DNA of 41,563 bases from Nodosilinea sp. LEGE 07298 (GCF_015207265.1 NZ_JADEXE010000020.1:1-41563); one strand, 5' to 3'; numbered from the stretch's first letter, positions 1 through 8,526 are shown. Program-made: numbers and translations. The notes: generated by a model not told the origin, from the letters alone.

Positions 1-1
1 G

Positions 2-1462
2 GATTTGGTGGCCCTGGCCGATTCCTTTCTGCGCCTACCGGAATTGGCCGCCCTGGCCGAGCAGGCGACGTCGCCCTACTTGCAGGCGCTACAGTACGTG
101 CCGCCGGAGCTAGAGCAGCTGGGGCAGACGCTGCGATCGCACCTGGTTGAAACCCCGCCCCTCTACCTCACCGAGGGCCATCTGATTCGCGATGGCGTTA
201 ACGCTCAGCTTGACGACCTGCGCCAGCAAGCCGTCGATGACCAAAAATGGATCGCAGAGCTAGAACCTGCCGAGCGCCAGCGTACCGGCATCTCTACGCT
301 CAAAGTCGGCTTTAACAAAGCCTTTGGCTACTACATCAGCGTCTCCCGCGCCCGCGCCGACCAGGCTCCCGACGACTACATTCGCAAGCAGACCCTCACC
401 AACGAAGAGCGCTATATCACTCCCGAACTCAAGGAGCGCGAGACGCGGGTGTTCAATATCGAGTCAGAAATTAACTCGCTGGAGTACGAGATCTTTAACC
501 AGCTGCGCGAAAAAGTGGGCGAACAGGTCGAACTCATCCGCAAAGTAGCCGCCGCCGTGGCTGCCGTCGATGTGCTCTGTGGCCTAGCGGAAGTAGCGAT
601 CTTCCAGGGCTACTGCTGCCCCGAGATGGATGAGTCGCGAGCGATCGCCGTCACCGAAGGCCGCCACCCCGTCGTGGAACAGCTGCTCCCGGCTGGGTTC
701 TTTGTACCCAACTCCAACTACATGGGCACGATTCCCCAGGACAGAGACGCTGTCGCGGCTCAAGATCTGATTATTCTTACCGGCCCCAATGCCAGCGGCA
801 AGAGCTGCTACCTGCGCCAGGTAGGGCTGATTCAGCTGATGGCGCAGATGGGCAGTTTTGTGCCCGCCAAGGGGGCAAGGCTGGGTGTGTGCGATCGCAT
901 CTTCACCCGGGTCGGCGCAGTAGACGACCTGGCCAGCGGCCAATCGACCTTCATGGTGGAGATGAACGAAACGGCCAATATTCTCAACCACGCCACGCCC
1001 AGATCGCTGGTGCTGCTGGATGAAATTGGCCGAGGCACCGCCACCTTCGACGGCCTCTCGATCGCCTGGGCGGTAGCCGAGCACCTGGCGGTTGATGTCC
1101 AGGCTCGCACTATCTTTGCCACCCACTACCACGAACTCAATGAGCTGGCGGCGCTGGTGCCTAATGTGGCTAACTACCAGGTGACGGTCAAAGAAATGCC
1201 TGACCAGATTATCTTTCTGCACCAGGTACAGCCCGGCGGAGCCGATAAATCCTACGGCATCGAGGCCGGGCGACTGGCAGGGTTGCCCACCTCGGTAATT
1301 CAGCGCGCCCGCGATGTCATGCGCGAAATCGAGCGCAACAGCACGATCGCCGTGGGCCTGCGGGGAGAGGTACCGAAATCTTCAAGACCCCGCCGTCGAG
1401 TGAGTGAGACTGCTGCCAGTTACGATCCCTCAGAACAGCTTGACCTGTTTGGAAAAACTTAA
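2..1462 (+). CDS. mutS: DNA mismatch repair ATPase MutS, C-terminal part (cut by window start)
   Basis: Mismatch-recognition ATPase that binds mispaired bases and recruits MutL. The reading frame is open at the left edge, so only about 486 residues of a family usually 850-900 long are present: part of the lever/clamp region (about 1-200) and the whole ATPase domain. Visible motifs are Walker A GPNASGKS near residue 260, the [11 protein letters not shown] segment, Walker B with signature [16 protein letters not shown] near 333-349, and the ATHYHEL switch. The C-terminal dimerisation region follows and the protein ends LDLFGKT. Mismatch-contacting N-terminal domains lie outside the window. Reading phase is fixed by the motifs. 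Identification is firm. Confidence 0.97.
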   Translation, partial: DLVALADSFLRLPELAALAEQATSPYLQALQYVPPELEQLGQTLRSHLVETPPLYLTEGHLIRDGVNAQLDDLRQQAVDDQKWIAELEPAERQRTGISTLKVGFNKAFGYYISVSRARADQAPDDYIRKQTLTNEERYITPELKERETRVFNIESEINSLEYEIFNQLREKVGEQVELIRKVAAAVAAVDVLCGLAEVAIFQGYCCPEMDESRAIAVTEGRHPVVEQLLPAGFFVPNSNYMGTIPQDRDAVAAQDLIILTGPNASGKSCYLRQVGLIQLMAQMGSFVPAKGARLGVCDRIFTRVGAVDDLASGQSTFMVEMNETANILNHATPRSLVLLDEIGRGTATFDGLSIAWAVAEHLAVDVQARTIFATHYHELNELAALVPNVANYQVTVKEMPDQIIFLHQVQPGGADKSYGIEAGRLAGLPTSVIQRARDVMREIERNSTIAVGLRGEVPKSSRPRRRVSETAASYDPSEQLDLFGKT

Positions 1463-1560
1463 TTCTCCTTGAGGCTGCCTTTGCTCCATACACAGGGCTT
1501 CGTTCTGCCCTAGATTGAGGCGATCGCCTACACTGAAAACACAGAGTATTGCTGCACTCA

Positions 1561-2208
1561 ATGGTTGTTGCTGCCCCTGAACCCAAATCTGATCTGCGCC
1601 CAGTGGGGGAGCAGCGGGTAGTGCTGCGGGGTCTATCTTGGCAGGGGTATTTGCAAGTTTTAGACGCGCTGCCCCCATCGCGCGGTTCGCGGCTCACCTA
1701 CGACGATGGGGTATTAGAAATTACCGTGCCGTTAGAAGAGCATGAGTTTTCGGGGCGGCTAATTGAGCGCTTTATCTTGACCCTAGTGGAGCTGATCGGT
1801 CTGCCCATCAAAACTATGGGTTCCACTACCATGACCTACCCCCACCTGTGCAAGGGGGCCGAGCCCGACAACGCTTACTACATTCAAAACCAACCCCTGG
1901 TAAAGGGGCGAAATGTGGTGTTTGGCGAAGACCCCCCGCCCGATCTGGTGGTGGAGGTCGATATCACTCACACCGATATTGCCAAAAATCAGTTCTACGC
2001 CAGCTTGGGGGTGCCAGAGTTTTGGCGCTTTAACGGGCAGGTGTGGCGGGTATATGTATTGCAGGAGGGAGTTTACCAGGAGGTAGAGAACAGTCCTACC
2101 TTTCCCCAGGTGCCGAAAGAGTGGCTCTACGCGTTCTTGAGCATGGCTAAGGATGACGAGATCGCTGCTGTGCAAACCCTGCGAGCCTGGTATCGAGAGG
2201 TTTGCTAG
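1561..2208 (+). CDS. Uma2-family (DUF820) putative restriction endonuclease-like protein
   Basis: A 215-residue protein of the Uma2/DUF820 family, a PD-(D/E)xK nuclease-fold group greatly expanded in cyanobacteria and without a settled physiological role. Family hallmarks are the EPDNAYYI segment (about 101-108), PDLVVEVD (127-134) carrying the acidic metal-binding residues Asp128 and Glu132, then Lys142 ahead of FYASLGVPEFW (145-155). I start at ATG 1561 rather than the in-frame TTG at 1549, because the extra four residues add nothing conserved. No clear Shine-Dalgarno is visible. It lies 98 bases after mutS on the same strand. An active PD-D/E-K triad appears intact, but the substrate is unknown. 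Confidence 0.85.
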   Translation: MVVAAPEPKSDLRPVGEQRVVLRGLSWQGYLQVLDALPPSRGSRLTYDDGVLEITVPLEEHEFSGRLIERFILTLVELIGLPIKTMGSTTMTYPHLCKGAEPDNAYYIQNQPLVKGRNVVFGEDPPPDLVVEVDITHTDIAKNQFYASLGVPEFWRFNGQVWRVYVLQEGVYQEVENSPTFPQVPKEWLYAFLSMAKDDEIAAVQTLRAWYREVC

Positions 2209-2379
2209 GCTAGCGCGATCGCCGTCAGCTTCTATAGCTGTCGTCATAAGGGTTTAGGACATTCTTTACAGCAGTCTGTTGGCAATGGCTATATGCCAGG
2301 TCGCCGCTCCATCGCGGTGAGTCGTTGAAGCGTCCTATCGATAGTCTCAGCTGGTTGTCAAGCTTTATTCAGGGTGCTC

Positions 2380-2401
2380 TCAGGTTGTCGTGACAGCCTG
2401 A
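2380..2401. promoter_or_regulatory. Near-perfect 22-bp inverted repeat upstream of the first YHS gene
   Basis: The arms TCAGGTTGTC and GACAGCCTGA around a central GT pair over 10 bases with a single G-T wobble. The element ends 64 bases before the ATG at 2466. It could be a dimeric operator or a 5'-leader hairpin; no regulator is identifiable. Confidence 0.3.
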
Positions 2402-2465
2402 TGACGTAGCGCGATCGCCTGACACGGCGGCGGCTAGGTTATGTTTTCTCCACAAGAGGTTGACT

Positions 2466-3089
2466 ATGCGAATTCAATATCTGGGCGCTGTGGCGATCGC
2501 CTCCCTGCTAAGCCTGGGCGCTGTGGCCTGTGGCACCACTACCGTCAGTACCCCTGAGGCTGTCAGCCAAGAAGCGGCTGACCCTTGTGCCGCCGCCAAT
2601 CCCTGCGCCGCCGCTAATCCCTGCGCTGCTGCCAACCCCTGTGCTGCTGCCAACCCTTGCGCCGCCGCAAAAGCTGGGGCACAGCCCGAAGTTTACGCCT
2701 TTGAAGGAGTAGCCATTCGCGGGGCCGATCCAGTCGCCTACTTCACCGAGGGCAAAGCAGTTAAAGGCTCCGCCGACTACGAAACCACCTGGGGCGGTGC
2801 CACCTGGCGCTTTAGCAGTGCCGAGAACCTGGCAGCCTTTGAGGCCGACCCCGAAGCTTACGCGCCCCAGTACGGCGGCTACTGTGCCTGGGCGGTCAAG
2901 AGTGGCTACCTGGCCTCGGTCGACCCCGAGGCGTGGAAGATTGTCGACGGCAAGCTCTACCTCAATTACAGCGCTGGGGTGCAAAAGCAGTGGCAGGCCG
3001 ATATTGCGGGCAACATTGCCCAGGGCGACCAAAACTGGCCCGCTGCCCTCAGCAGCGACAAGTTTAGCGAGAGCGGCAAAAGCTGGTAG
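2466..3089 (+). CDS. Secreted/lipidated YHS-domain protein with five Cys hexapeptides
   Basis: A 207-residue exported protein. The N-terminus has a hydrophobic signal ending SLGAVACG, a weak lipobox (Ala rather than Leu at -3), so lipidation is possible but unsure. Residues 39-68 are five tandem hexapeptides, DPCAAA then four NPCAAA, each with one Cys. A YHS-type domain follows (about 77-190) with [13 protein letters not shown], a [11 protein letters not shown] segment, and [14 protein letters not shown] domains are often metal-linked; no enzymatic role is known for this secreted form. ATG 2466 is preferred over TTG 2460 because AAGAGG lies six bases upstream. A paralogue with fifteen hexapeptides lies at 7687-8526. 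Confidence 0.85.
   Translation: MRIQYLGAVAIASLLSLGAVACGTTTVSTPEAVSQEAADPCAAANPCAAANPCAAANPCAAANPCAAAKAGAQPEVYAFEGVAIRGADPVAYFTEGKAVKGSADYETTWGGATWRFSSAENLAAFEADPEAYAPQYGGYCAWAVKSGYLASVDPEAWKIVDGKLYLNYSAGVQKQWQADIAGNIAQGDQNWPAALSSDKFSESGKSW
2580..2669 (+). repeat. In-frame 18-bp tandem array, 5 units (PCAAA-type hexapeptide)
   Basis: Five consecutive 18-base units encode D/N-P-C-A-A-A. Codon choice varies between units (TGT/TGC, GCC/GCT), so the array is older or more diverged at DNA level than its fifteen-unit relative at 8134-8403. Confidence 0.9.
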
Positions 3090-3091
3090 CC

Positions 3092-3149
3092 TCGGGCGTG
3101 TCATCAATTCTGACCAAAATCTTCAGGACACCAGCGTTGCCACGCCCGA
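3092..3149. terminator. Possible terminator hairpin between convergent genes
   Basis: TCGGGCGTG (3092-3100) is exactly complementary to CACGCCCGA (3141-3149), enclosing 40 bases. It directly follows the YHS gene stop and faces the end of the convergent hpxO-like gene. There is no T-run, so this is a weak call. Confidence 0.3.
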
Positions 3150-3216
3150 CCCCAGAACCAAGCTAGAGGCTGTAACGGCTGATTCTTGAGCCATCATCAG
3201 CTAACTAACGCCAGCC

Positions 3217-4380
3217 CTAGCCCATGGGTCCGGCCAAGATGACCTTGGCCAGAGCGTTGACTACGGCCTCGGGCGGTTCTTGCTTAAGGTCGCAGTACCA
3301 CTGCTGAGTGGCCTCGGGAACGTGCCCGTAGATAGTGCTGGTGCGCTTGCGGGCCTTAAGCGCCAGGTCGGCGGTGCGCTCCTTGCGGGCGGCTTCGTAG
3401 CGCTTGAGGGCATCGACCACGCTGATGTTGGTGGTGGTCAGGTAGCGGGTCAGCACTTCGGCGTCTTCGATCGCTTGGCAGCCCCCCTGGCCCAGGGTGG
3501 GAGTCGTGGCGTGGGCCGAGTCGCCCAGTAGGGCAACGCGCCCTTTTACCAGGCGCTCTAGGGGGTCAATATCGCCAATTTCCAGGCGGTTAGTTTGCTC
3601 GGGGTCAATGGCCTGAATTAGCTTTTGCACCGCCTCGGGCCAGCCCTGAAAGATTTTGGCGAGTTCGTCCTGGCGGTGAGGGGGGGCAACCTGGGTGCCT
3701 TCTACCATCGGCGCACCAAAGAAAAAGTAAAAGCGATCGCCCCCCACAGGCATCATTGAGGCGCGCTTGTTGTCGCCCACGTAGAGCACCCACAGGTCTT
3801 TTTCACACAGTTCGGGATCGGCCTTCACCAGCCCGTTCCAGTTGACATAGCGGGCGTAGCGGCGATCGACGCAGTGCCCCACTACATCGGCCCGCACGGC
3901 GGAGTGAATGCCGTCGGCCCCAATCACCAGGTCGCCGCTGACGCGATCGCCATTTTCAAAGATAGCGGTGGCGCTGTGCTCGTCTTGCTCCACGCCGACG
4001 CAGTTCATGCCCAGGTGGACGTACTCAGAGCCACAGGCATCGAGCAGCATGGACTGCAAATCGGTGCGCGACACCGGGTAAGGCCGCTGGCCTACCCGCT
4101 CAAACAGGGGGCGCAGGTCGACATAGCTGAGCGACTCATCGGTGTGGCTGCGATACTCCATGGCGTTCATTTCGCCGCCGATAGCTGCTAGCTGTTCGCC
4201 CAGCCCCAGATAATTGAGTACCTTAACTCCATTCGACCACAGGGAAATACCCGCCCCAGCCGGGCGCAACTCCTGGGCGCGATCGTAGACGTCGACCTGG
4301 TAACCGGCTCGCCGCATCGCGATACCTGTGGTCAAACCACCAATTCCGGCTCCGATAATCACCACCTTCAGGTTGTACAT
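3217..4380 (-). CDS. hpxO: FAD-dependent urate hydroxylase (HpxO-like)
   Basis: A 387-residue class A flavoprotein monooxygenase expected to oxidise urate to 5-hydroxyisourate with NADH and O2. Visible features are the FAD-binding GAGIGG (10-15), GADG (154-157), and GDSAHATTPTLGQGG (286-300). Similarity to the Klebsiella HpxO family runs end to end, including YVNWNGLV (178-185), NKRASMMPV (204-212) with Arg206 at the position of the urate-contacting Arg, RFYFFF (216-221) and the C-terminal LKARKR...ILAGPMG. AGGAG lies seven bases before the ATG. It is monocistronic, convergent with the YHS gene and divergent from the PatX-like peptide. Xanthine dehydrogenase, which would supply urate, is 9-13 kb away. 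Another aromatic hydroxylase is possible but less likely. Confidence 0.8.
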   Translation of the reverse strand: MYNLKVVIIGAGIGGLTTGIAMRRAGYQVDVYDRAQELRPAGAGISLWSNGVKVLNYLGLGEQLAAIGGEMNAMEYRSHTDESLSYVDLRPLFERVGQRPYPVSRTDLQSMLLDACGSEYVHLGMNCVGVEQDEHSATAIFENGDRVSGDLVIGADGIHSAVRADVVGHCVDRRYARYVNWNGLVKADPELCEKDLWVLYVGDNKRASMMPVGGDRFYFFFGAPMVEGTQVAPPHRQDELAKIFQGWPEAVQKLIQAIDPEQTNRLEIGDIDPLERLVKGRVALLGDSAHATTPTLGQGGCQAIEDAEVLTRYLTTTNISVVDALKRYEAARKERTADLALKARKRTSTIYGHVPEATQQWYCDLKQEPPEAVVNALAKVILAGPMG

Positions 4381-4690
4381 GGGTCGCTCCTAACTGCTGT
4401 GATGGCTAGGGCATGTCGCCTAGGGCTGTCCAATTGTTTTGGGCTAGCCCAAGGGCATGTCGTTAATGCTTTCACTATAAAGAAAACCTGTATACAGTGC
4501 ACATTTAAGGCGAGTTGGTTAACTGCTTTGCTGAGCAACGTCAACTCTCGAAGTCTACTCAGTAAGATTCCTGCTTAATCTTCAAAAACCTGTCAAATTG
4601 TTTACTAAGTCATTAACCCGGCTACGCAGAAGTGGGTGGATTTTTGGGCTGGACAGAGAAGAGGTAACTGTCCCAATTTGGAATACCATC
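4381..4690. promoter_or_regulatory. Divergent promoter region with two palindromes (hpxO-like / PatX-like)
   Basis: On the minus strand a TATAGT -10-like box (4474-4479) precedes a leader of about 95 bases to the hpxO-like ATG. A perfect 10-bp palindrome CTGTATACAG (4488-4497) lies in the spacer of that promoter, where a regulator could block polymerase; its GTATAC core resembles GntR-family operators. A perfect 14-bp palindrome TTGGGCTAGCCCAA occupies 4439-4452. An 11-base direct repeat AGGGCATGTCG occurs at 4408-4418 and 4452-4462. The boxes are assigned by eye. Confidence 0.4.
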
Positions 4691-4897
4691 ATGTGGCATC
4701 GTTTCCCTGTAGTGTTGACTCTTCTGGTGGCTGGTAGCGTAGGGGGGCTGAGCTATTTAGCTCTATCTCCCCAGGCGGCATCTGCACCGTCACCCTTAGG
4801 TATTGAATCTGCTGAGGTTCAATCTGATACCGTTGTTGCCACCTATCTGCAAGATAAAAAGCGCTCCGGTAGCGGTCGGCGCGGTATGCGCGGTTAG
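4691..4897 (+). CDS. Short secreted peptide ending in GSGRR; PatX-like candidate
   Basis: A 68-residue protein with a signal peptide (hydrophobic VVLTLLVAGSVGGLSYLAL, likely cleavage after AASA near residue 32) and a basic C-terminal tail DKKRSGSGRRGMRG. PatX proteins of filamentous cyanobacteria share this layout: short, secreted, with RGSGR or RGTGR near the C-terminus that can act on HetR. Here the pentapeptide reads SGSGR, with Arg one residue earlier, so the match is imperfect. ATG 4691 is the only ATG in frame; TTG 4598 would spoil the signal peptide. No good Shine-Dalgarno is visible. Its stop overlaps the stop of the convergent kinase gene (shared TTAG, 4894-4897). An unrelated small secreted peptide remains possible. 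Confidence 0.5.
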   Translation: MWHRFPVVLTLLVAGSVGGLSYLALSPQAASAPSPLGIESAEVQSDTVVATYLQDKKRSGSGRRGMRG

Positions 4898-6858
4898 GGC
4901 TCGTCCCTTTGAGCAGCCCGGATTTTTTCAAGCTGGTATTGAGCGTCGTCAAAGCAGCCTAGACGGCTGACATCTAGACAGGCGCTGGCCACAGTTTCTA
5001 AGTCAGCGATCGCGCTCTCCAGATCCCCCAACTCCGCATGGAGCAAGCCCCTGTCGTAATAGGCAAAGGGATGGTTGGGATTGAGCTGAATCGTTTGGTT
5101 AAAGTCACTTATGGCCCCGGCAAAATCGCCTAAGTCCTGCCGTGTCAGGCCGCGATTGTAGTAAGGCTCCGGGCTGCTCGCATCAATTTGAATCGCAATT
5201 GTAAAGTCTTGAATGGCCCCCTGAAAGTCATTGAGGCGACGCTTGACCAGCCCTCGGTTTTCATAAGCCAAGCTATTGTTAGGTCGCAGGTTTACGGCTT
5301 CGGTACAGTCACTAAGGGCCGCCGCATGATCCTCTAAATTTGATAGAGACAGGCACCGATTTAGATAGGCATCAGCCTTGCTTTCTGGACTACTGGCCAG
5401 GTTGATTGCGGCGGTATAGTCTTGTAGGGCTCCGGCTTCGTCGCCCAGTTCGGCGCGGGCGTTGCCTCGGTTAATGTAAGCATCTGTATAGGCCTCTTGG
5501 CGCTGAAGGGCTTCGCCGTAGTCAGCGATCGCCCCCTGCAAATCGCCTAGCTGAAAGCGCAGATTACCCCGTTGATAGTACAAAACGGCTCGCTCAGGAC
5601 TGGCCTCAATTGCGTTGGTGAGATCTTGCAGAGCCTCCTCTGACTGGCCATTTTCCCACAGCAGGGTAGAGCGTTGGGCTAGGGCATCGCTATTGTTAGG
5701 CTTAACTTCTAAAACCTGATTTAGGTAGTTTAGCGAGTCGTTGTTTTGTCCCATTTGCTTGGCCGTTGTGGCCTGCTGGAGCAAGTTATTTACCGTTAGG
5801 GTTTGAGGAATACGTAGCCATAGAAGGCTGCCGATCCCCAGCAGTGCTAGGGCGGCCCCACCTCCTAACCAAAGCAGGTTTGGTCGGTATGGGCCTGGTC
5901 TCCATCGGCGTGGCGCTGGAGGGGGGGCAGCGGGCGATCGCGGCGGTTCGGGTTCTATAGCCCCATTCTCTTGAGAGGGCGGTGGCGCTGTTGCCATTGC
6001 AGCCAGCGGGACTGGGGTAGCTTCTAGCTCCGGAAGCGTGGCCAAAATGTCTTTAGCTTGGTGAAACTGCACCTCGGCTTGGGGCGATACCATTCTCAAC
6101 AAAATATCTTTGCAGGCACCGCCCAGCGATGAGCATTCGTCGAGCTGAAGCTTAATCTGAGCTAAAAAATCGTCTTGGATCAGGCGCGGAATGGCTTCGT
6201 TCGAAAGGCCTGTAGCCATTTGTATCGCAATGATGCCCAGGGCAAAGTGGTCGGCTGCAAAGCGTGTGTACTGCCGCTGCTTGACCTGCGGCAAGTAGGC
6301 AGATTCAGCCGTGAGGCTGGCGGAGTGTCCATTGGAGATTGGCCCAGGCTCAGGGGTGCCTGTATCTTGAATCAGGCCAAAGTCGACTAAAACCAAAGGG
6401 CCGCGATCGCGGTGGCGAATCAGGTTGTTGGGGTGCAGGTTTTGGTGGGCAATACCGTGGCGCTGAATAATCTCTAAGATACTCAGGCTCTCTCTCAAAA
6501 AGCTCTGCACCTCGGCCTCAGGCTTAGGTTTTTGATCCGCCAGCTCCGTGAGTAAAGAATGACCGGGTACATAGTCGCGAACCCAGTAAAAATCCTGCCC
6601 TTCTTGAACCGTTGATAGATTTTTAGCGATCGCATCGTGCTCACCCATGCGCTTGAGCAAGCTGACTCGTTTGGCTAGCAAATCATTTAGAAATTTCAGG
6701 GTAATGGTGTTGTGGGCAGGCAGCTGTAAATGCTTGACAATGCACTTGTTTTTCGCCAAACTGCCGTGATCGGTCATCAGGTAGGTCTTAGTATAAGCCT
6801 TAGTACTGACAACTCGAATGAACTGAAATCGTCCATCGATCAGTCTTTTCACAACCAT
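4894..6858 (-). CDS. Serine/threonine kinase-like (probable pseudokinase) membrane protein with TPR repeats
   Basis: A 654-residue protein: kinase-like domain (about 8-275), Pro-rich linker, one transmembrane helix (327-348), and about eight TPR units (355-650) predicted outside the cytoplasm. Kinase features are altered. The glycine loop reads VVSTKAYTKTYL instead of GxGxxG. The ATP-site Lys42 (IVKHL) and DFG (159-161) remain. The catalytic loop is HQNLHPNN (138-145), so the HRD aspartate is Asn140 and the following Lys is His142. These losses suggest a pseudokinase that senses or scaffolds through its TPRs. Many cyanobacterial kinases share the kinase-TM-TPR layout. The ATG at 6858 fits the family start ahead of LIDGRF. 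Confidence 0.88.
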   Translation of the reverse strand: MVVKRLIDGRFQFIRVVSTKAYTKTYLMTDHGSLAKNKCIVKHLQLPAHNTITLKFLNDLLAKRVSLLKRMGEHDAIAKNLSTVQEGQDFYWVRDYVPGHSLLTELADQKPKPEAEVQSFLRESLSILEIIQRHGIAHQNLHPNNLIRHRDRGPLVLVDFGLIQDTGTPEPGPISNGHSASLTAESAYLPQVKQRQYTRFAADHFALGIIAIQMATGLSNEAIPRLIQDDFLAQIKLQLDECSSLGGACKDILLRMVSPQAEVQFHQAKDILATLPELEATPVPLAAMATAPPPSQENGAIEPEPPRSPAAPPPAPRRWRPGPYRPNLLWLGGGAALALLGIGSLLWLRIPQTLTVNNLLQQATTAKQMGQNNDSLNYLNQVLEVKPNNSDALAQRSTLLWENGQSEEALQDLTNAIEASPERAVLYYQRGNLRFQLGDLQGAIADYGEALQRQEAYTDAYINRGNARAELGDEAGALQDYTAAINLASSPESKADAYLNRCLSLSNLEDHAAALSDCTEAVNLRPNNSLAYENRGLVKRRLNDFQGAIQDFTIAIQIDASSPEPYYNRGLTRQDLGDFAGAISDFNQTIQLNPNHPFAYYDRGLLHAELGDLESAIADLETVASACLDVSRLGCFDDAQYQLEKIRAAQRDEP

Positions 6859-7132
6859 TAGATTCGCCGAGGTAAATGCACCGGTTAAGCCGGATAAAAC
6901 AGCCTTTCACCCTAGAAAAGCGTTGATTCGCTGCCGTTATCTATTTGCTCAGGGCCTAGGACACAGCGGACACAAACCCCAATCCGGGGCGAAAAATTAG
7001 CCGTTGTGGCACCCTGCAGTTGTAGCGTCGACTTCGGGAACTCAGGAGCAGTAAGCCTGCTGACCGTTTGGGTGAAACCCAAGGGCCGGACAGTTAAGAT
7101 AACGATAATGACCCATCAGCAGCAATACTACT

Positions 7133-7555
7133 ATGTACTGTGTAATTTATGACGGTAACTGTAACCTTTGTGTCAGTCTGGTGCAGTTGTTGGAGTCGCT
7201 CGATCGGGGCATGCAGTTTCAGTACGTGCCTATGCAAGATGAGCAAACCTTAGCCCGCTACGATATTACCGCCGCCGACTGCGAGGCTGGCATGCTGCTG
7301 ATCGATTTGCAAGCCCCAGACCGCCGCTGGCAGGGCAGTGATGCCGCCGAAGAAATTGGTCGTCTGCTGCCCCTAGGCGATACCTTTGTGCAGGCCTACC
7401 GCGCCCTACCGGGGATTAAGCAGGCCGGTGACCAGGTCTATGCCTTTGTGCGCGATCGCCGTTACGAGCTGTTTGGCCAGCGCCCCAGCCGCTACGACTC
7501 GGCCTACCCCCTCTGCACCGATCAGCGCTGCGGACCAGTGTCTGACAGCCCCTAA
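7133..7555 (+). CDS. DUF393 (DCC family) thiol-disulfide oxidoreductase-like protein
   Basis: A 140-residue cytoplasmic protein of the DCC/DUF393 family, named for a conserved D-x-C-x-x-C pattern and predicted to have a thioredoxin-like fold. The N-terminal motif is YDGNCNLC (6-13) with Cys10 and Cys13 as the probable redox pair; a family-typical central segment follows with YRALPGIKQAGDQVYAFVRDRRYELFG (split across 110-137). Partners are unknown. It is transcribed away from the kinase-like gene and toward the Cys-repeat YHS gene, whose stop is 131 bases away. Start ATG 7133 places the beta strand directly before the CxxC, as is usual. No strong Shine-Dalgarno. Confidence 0.85.
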   Translation: MYCVIYDGNCNLCVSLVQLLESLDRGMQFQYVPMQDEQTLARYDITAADCEAGMLLIDLQAPDRRWQGSDAAEEIGRLLPLGDTFVQAYRALPGIKQAGDQVYAFVRDRRYELFGQRPSRYDSAYPLCTDQRCGPVSDSP

Positions 7556-7686
7556 TAACCTATGCCTGTTTTTTCATGAACCTTTCCTCCTCGAACAAAA
7601 ACCCCAGCTCAGGCCTAGTGCCTGCCGCCGGGGAAGAGGGGTTATTGGTCAGCCCGCACGCTCACAGGGGCAAGCGGCAGCGCGAT

Positions 7687-8526
7687 CTACTGCGCCCAAG
7701 ACACCACGTTTTCGTAGAAGGTCTTCACGGTTAGCACACCAGGCCAATTGGCATCACCTTTAACGATGTTGCCGGGAATATCCTGTACCCACTGCTGCTG
7801 TACCTCGGCGCTGTAGTTCAGGTAGAGCTTGCCATCGACAATCGTCCACACACGGGGATCAACCGAAGCCAAATTGCCTTCGCTCATCGCTTTGGCGCAG
7901 TAGCCACCGTACTGAGGCGCATAGGCTTCCGGATTGGCCTCAAATAAGGCCCTATTTTCAGCACTGCTAAACCGCCATGTGGCTCCACTCCAGGTGAACG
8001 AGTAGGCCTCGTTACCAGGCACCGCTGCTCCCTCCGTAAAGTAAGCTACCGGGTCGGCCCCGCGAATAGCCAGGTTGCTAGCCGACTCGACATAAACCTC
8101 AGCGTGAGGTGGTTCGGTAGCTTGGACTACATCAGCCCCGGCGCAGGGATTGGCGCTAGCGCAAGGATTGGCACTGGCACAGGGATTAGCACTAGCACAG
8201 GGATTGGCACTAGCGCAGGGATTGGCACTGGCACAGGGATTGGCACTAGCACAGGGATTGGCACTGGCACAGGGATTCGCACTGGCACAGGGATTGGCAC
8301 TAGCACAGGGATTGGCACTAGCGCAGGGATTGGCACTAGCGCAGGGATTCGCACTAGCACAGGGATTGGCACTGGCACAAGGATTGGCACTGGCGCAGGG
8401 ATTTACCGTTCCAGTTGCTCCGGCACAAGGGGCCGCAAATACAGAACTCACAACATTAGGGAGAGCCATAGCGCCAACTGTCAGCGCGGACGAGGCCAAC
8501 AGGGCCGCCAGGTATTGAATCTTCAT
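7687..8526 (-). CDS. Secreted YHS-domain protein with fifteen Cys hexapeptides
   Basis: A 279-residue exported protein and paralogue of the gene at 2466-3089. A signal peptide (about 1-32, ending SSVFA) is followed by fourteen NPCASA units and one NPCAGA, so one Cys recurs every six residues over about 90 residues. The YHS domain follows with [25 protein letters not shown] and [11 protein letters not shown], then [13 protein letters not shown]. The array probably forms an extended periplasmic thiol or metal-binding segment; this is inference. AAGGA lies six bases before the ATG. Compared with its relative it has three times the repeats and Ser instead of Ala at position five. Confidence 0.87.
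   Translation of the reverse strand: MKIQYLAALLASSALTVGAMALPNVVSSVFAAPCAGATGTVNPCASANPCASANPCASANPCASANPCASANPCASANPCASANPCASANPCASANPCASANPCASANPCASANPCASANPCASANPCAGADVVQATEPPHAEVYVESASNLAIRGADPVAYFTEGAAVPGNEAYSFTWSGATWRFSSAENRALFEANPEAYAPQYGGYCAKAMSEGNLASVDPRVWTIVDGKLYLNYSAEVQQQWVQDIPGNIVKGDANWPGVLTVKTFYENVVSWAQ
8134..8403 (-). repeat. In-frame 18-bp tandem array, 15 units (NPCASA hexapeptide)
   Basis: Fifteen uninterrupted 18-base units encode NPCASA, the last in protein order being NPCAGA. Unit-to-unit changes are almost all synonymous third positions (TGC constant, GCA/GCG/GCT and CTA/CTG-type swaps on the plus strand), pointing to recent expansion under selection for the peptide. Length is likely to vary between strains. 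Confidence 0.95.

Noticed and set aside
584-1222. Long minus-strand ORF inside mutS
   Set aside because: Shadow of MutS; no recognisable domain and the sense frame is certain.
4598-4690. Upstream TTG extension of the PatX-like peptide
   Set aside because: It adds a charged stretch before the signal peptide; ATG 4691 gives a normal exported peptide.
4689-4952. Minus-strand ORF over the PatX-like gene
   Set aside because: Overlaps both real genes, no domain or start signal.
8134-8403. Possible CRISPR array
   Set aside because: Units are contiguous 18-mers without spacers and lie in frame inside a gene.
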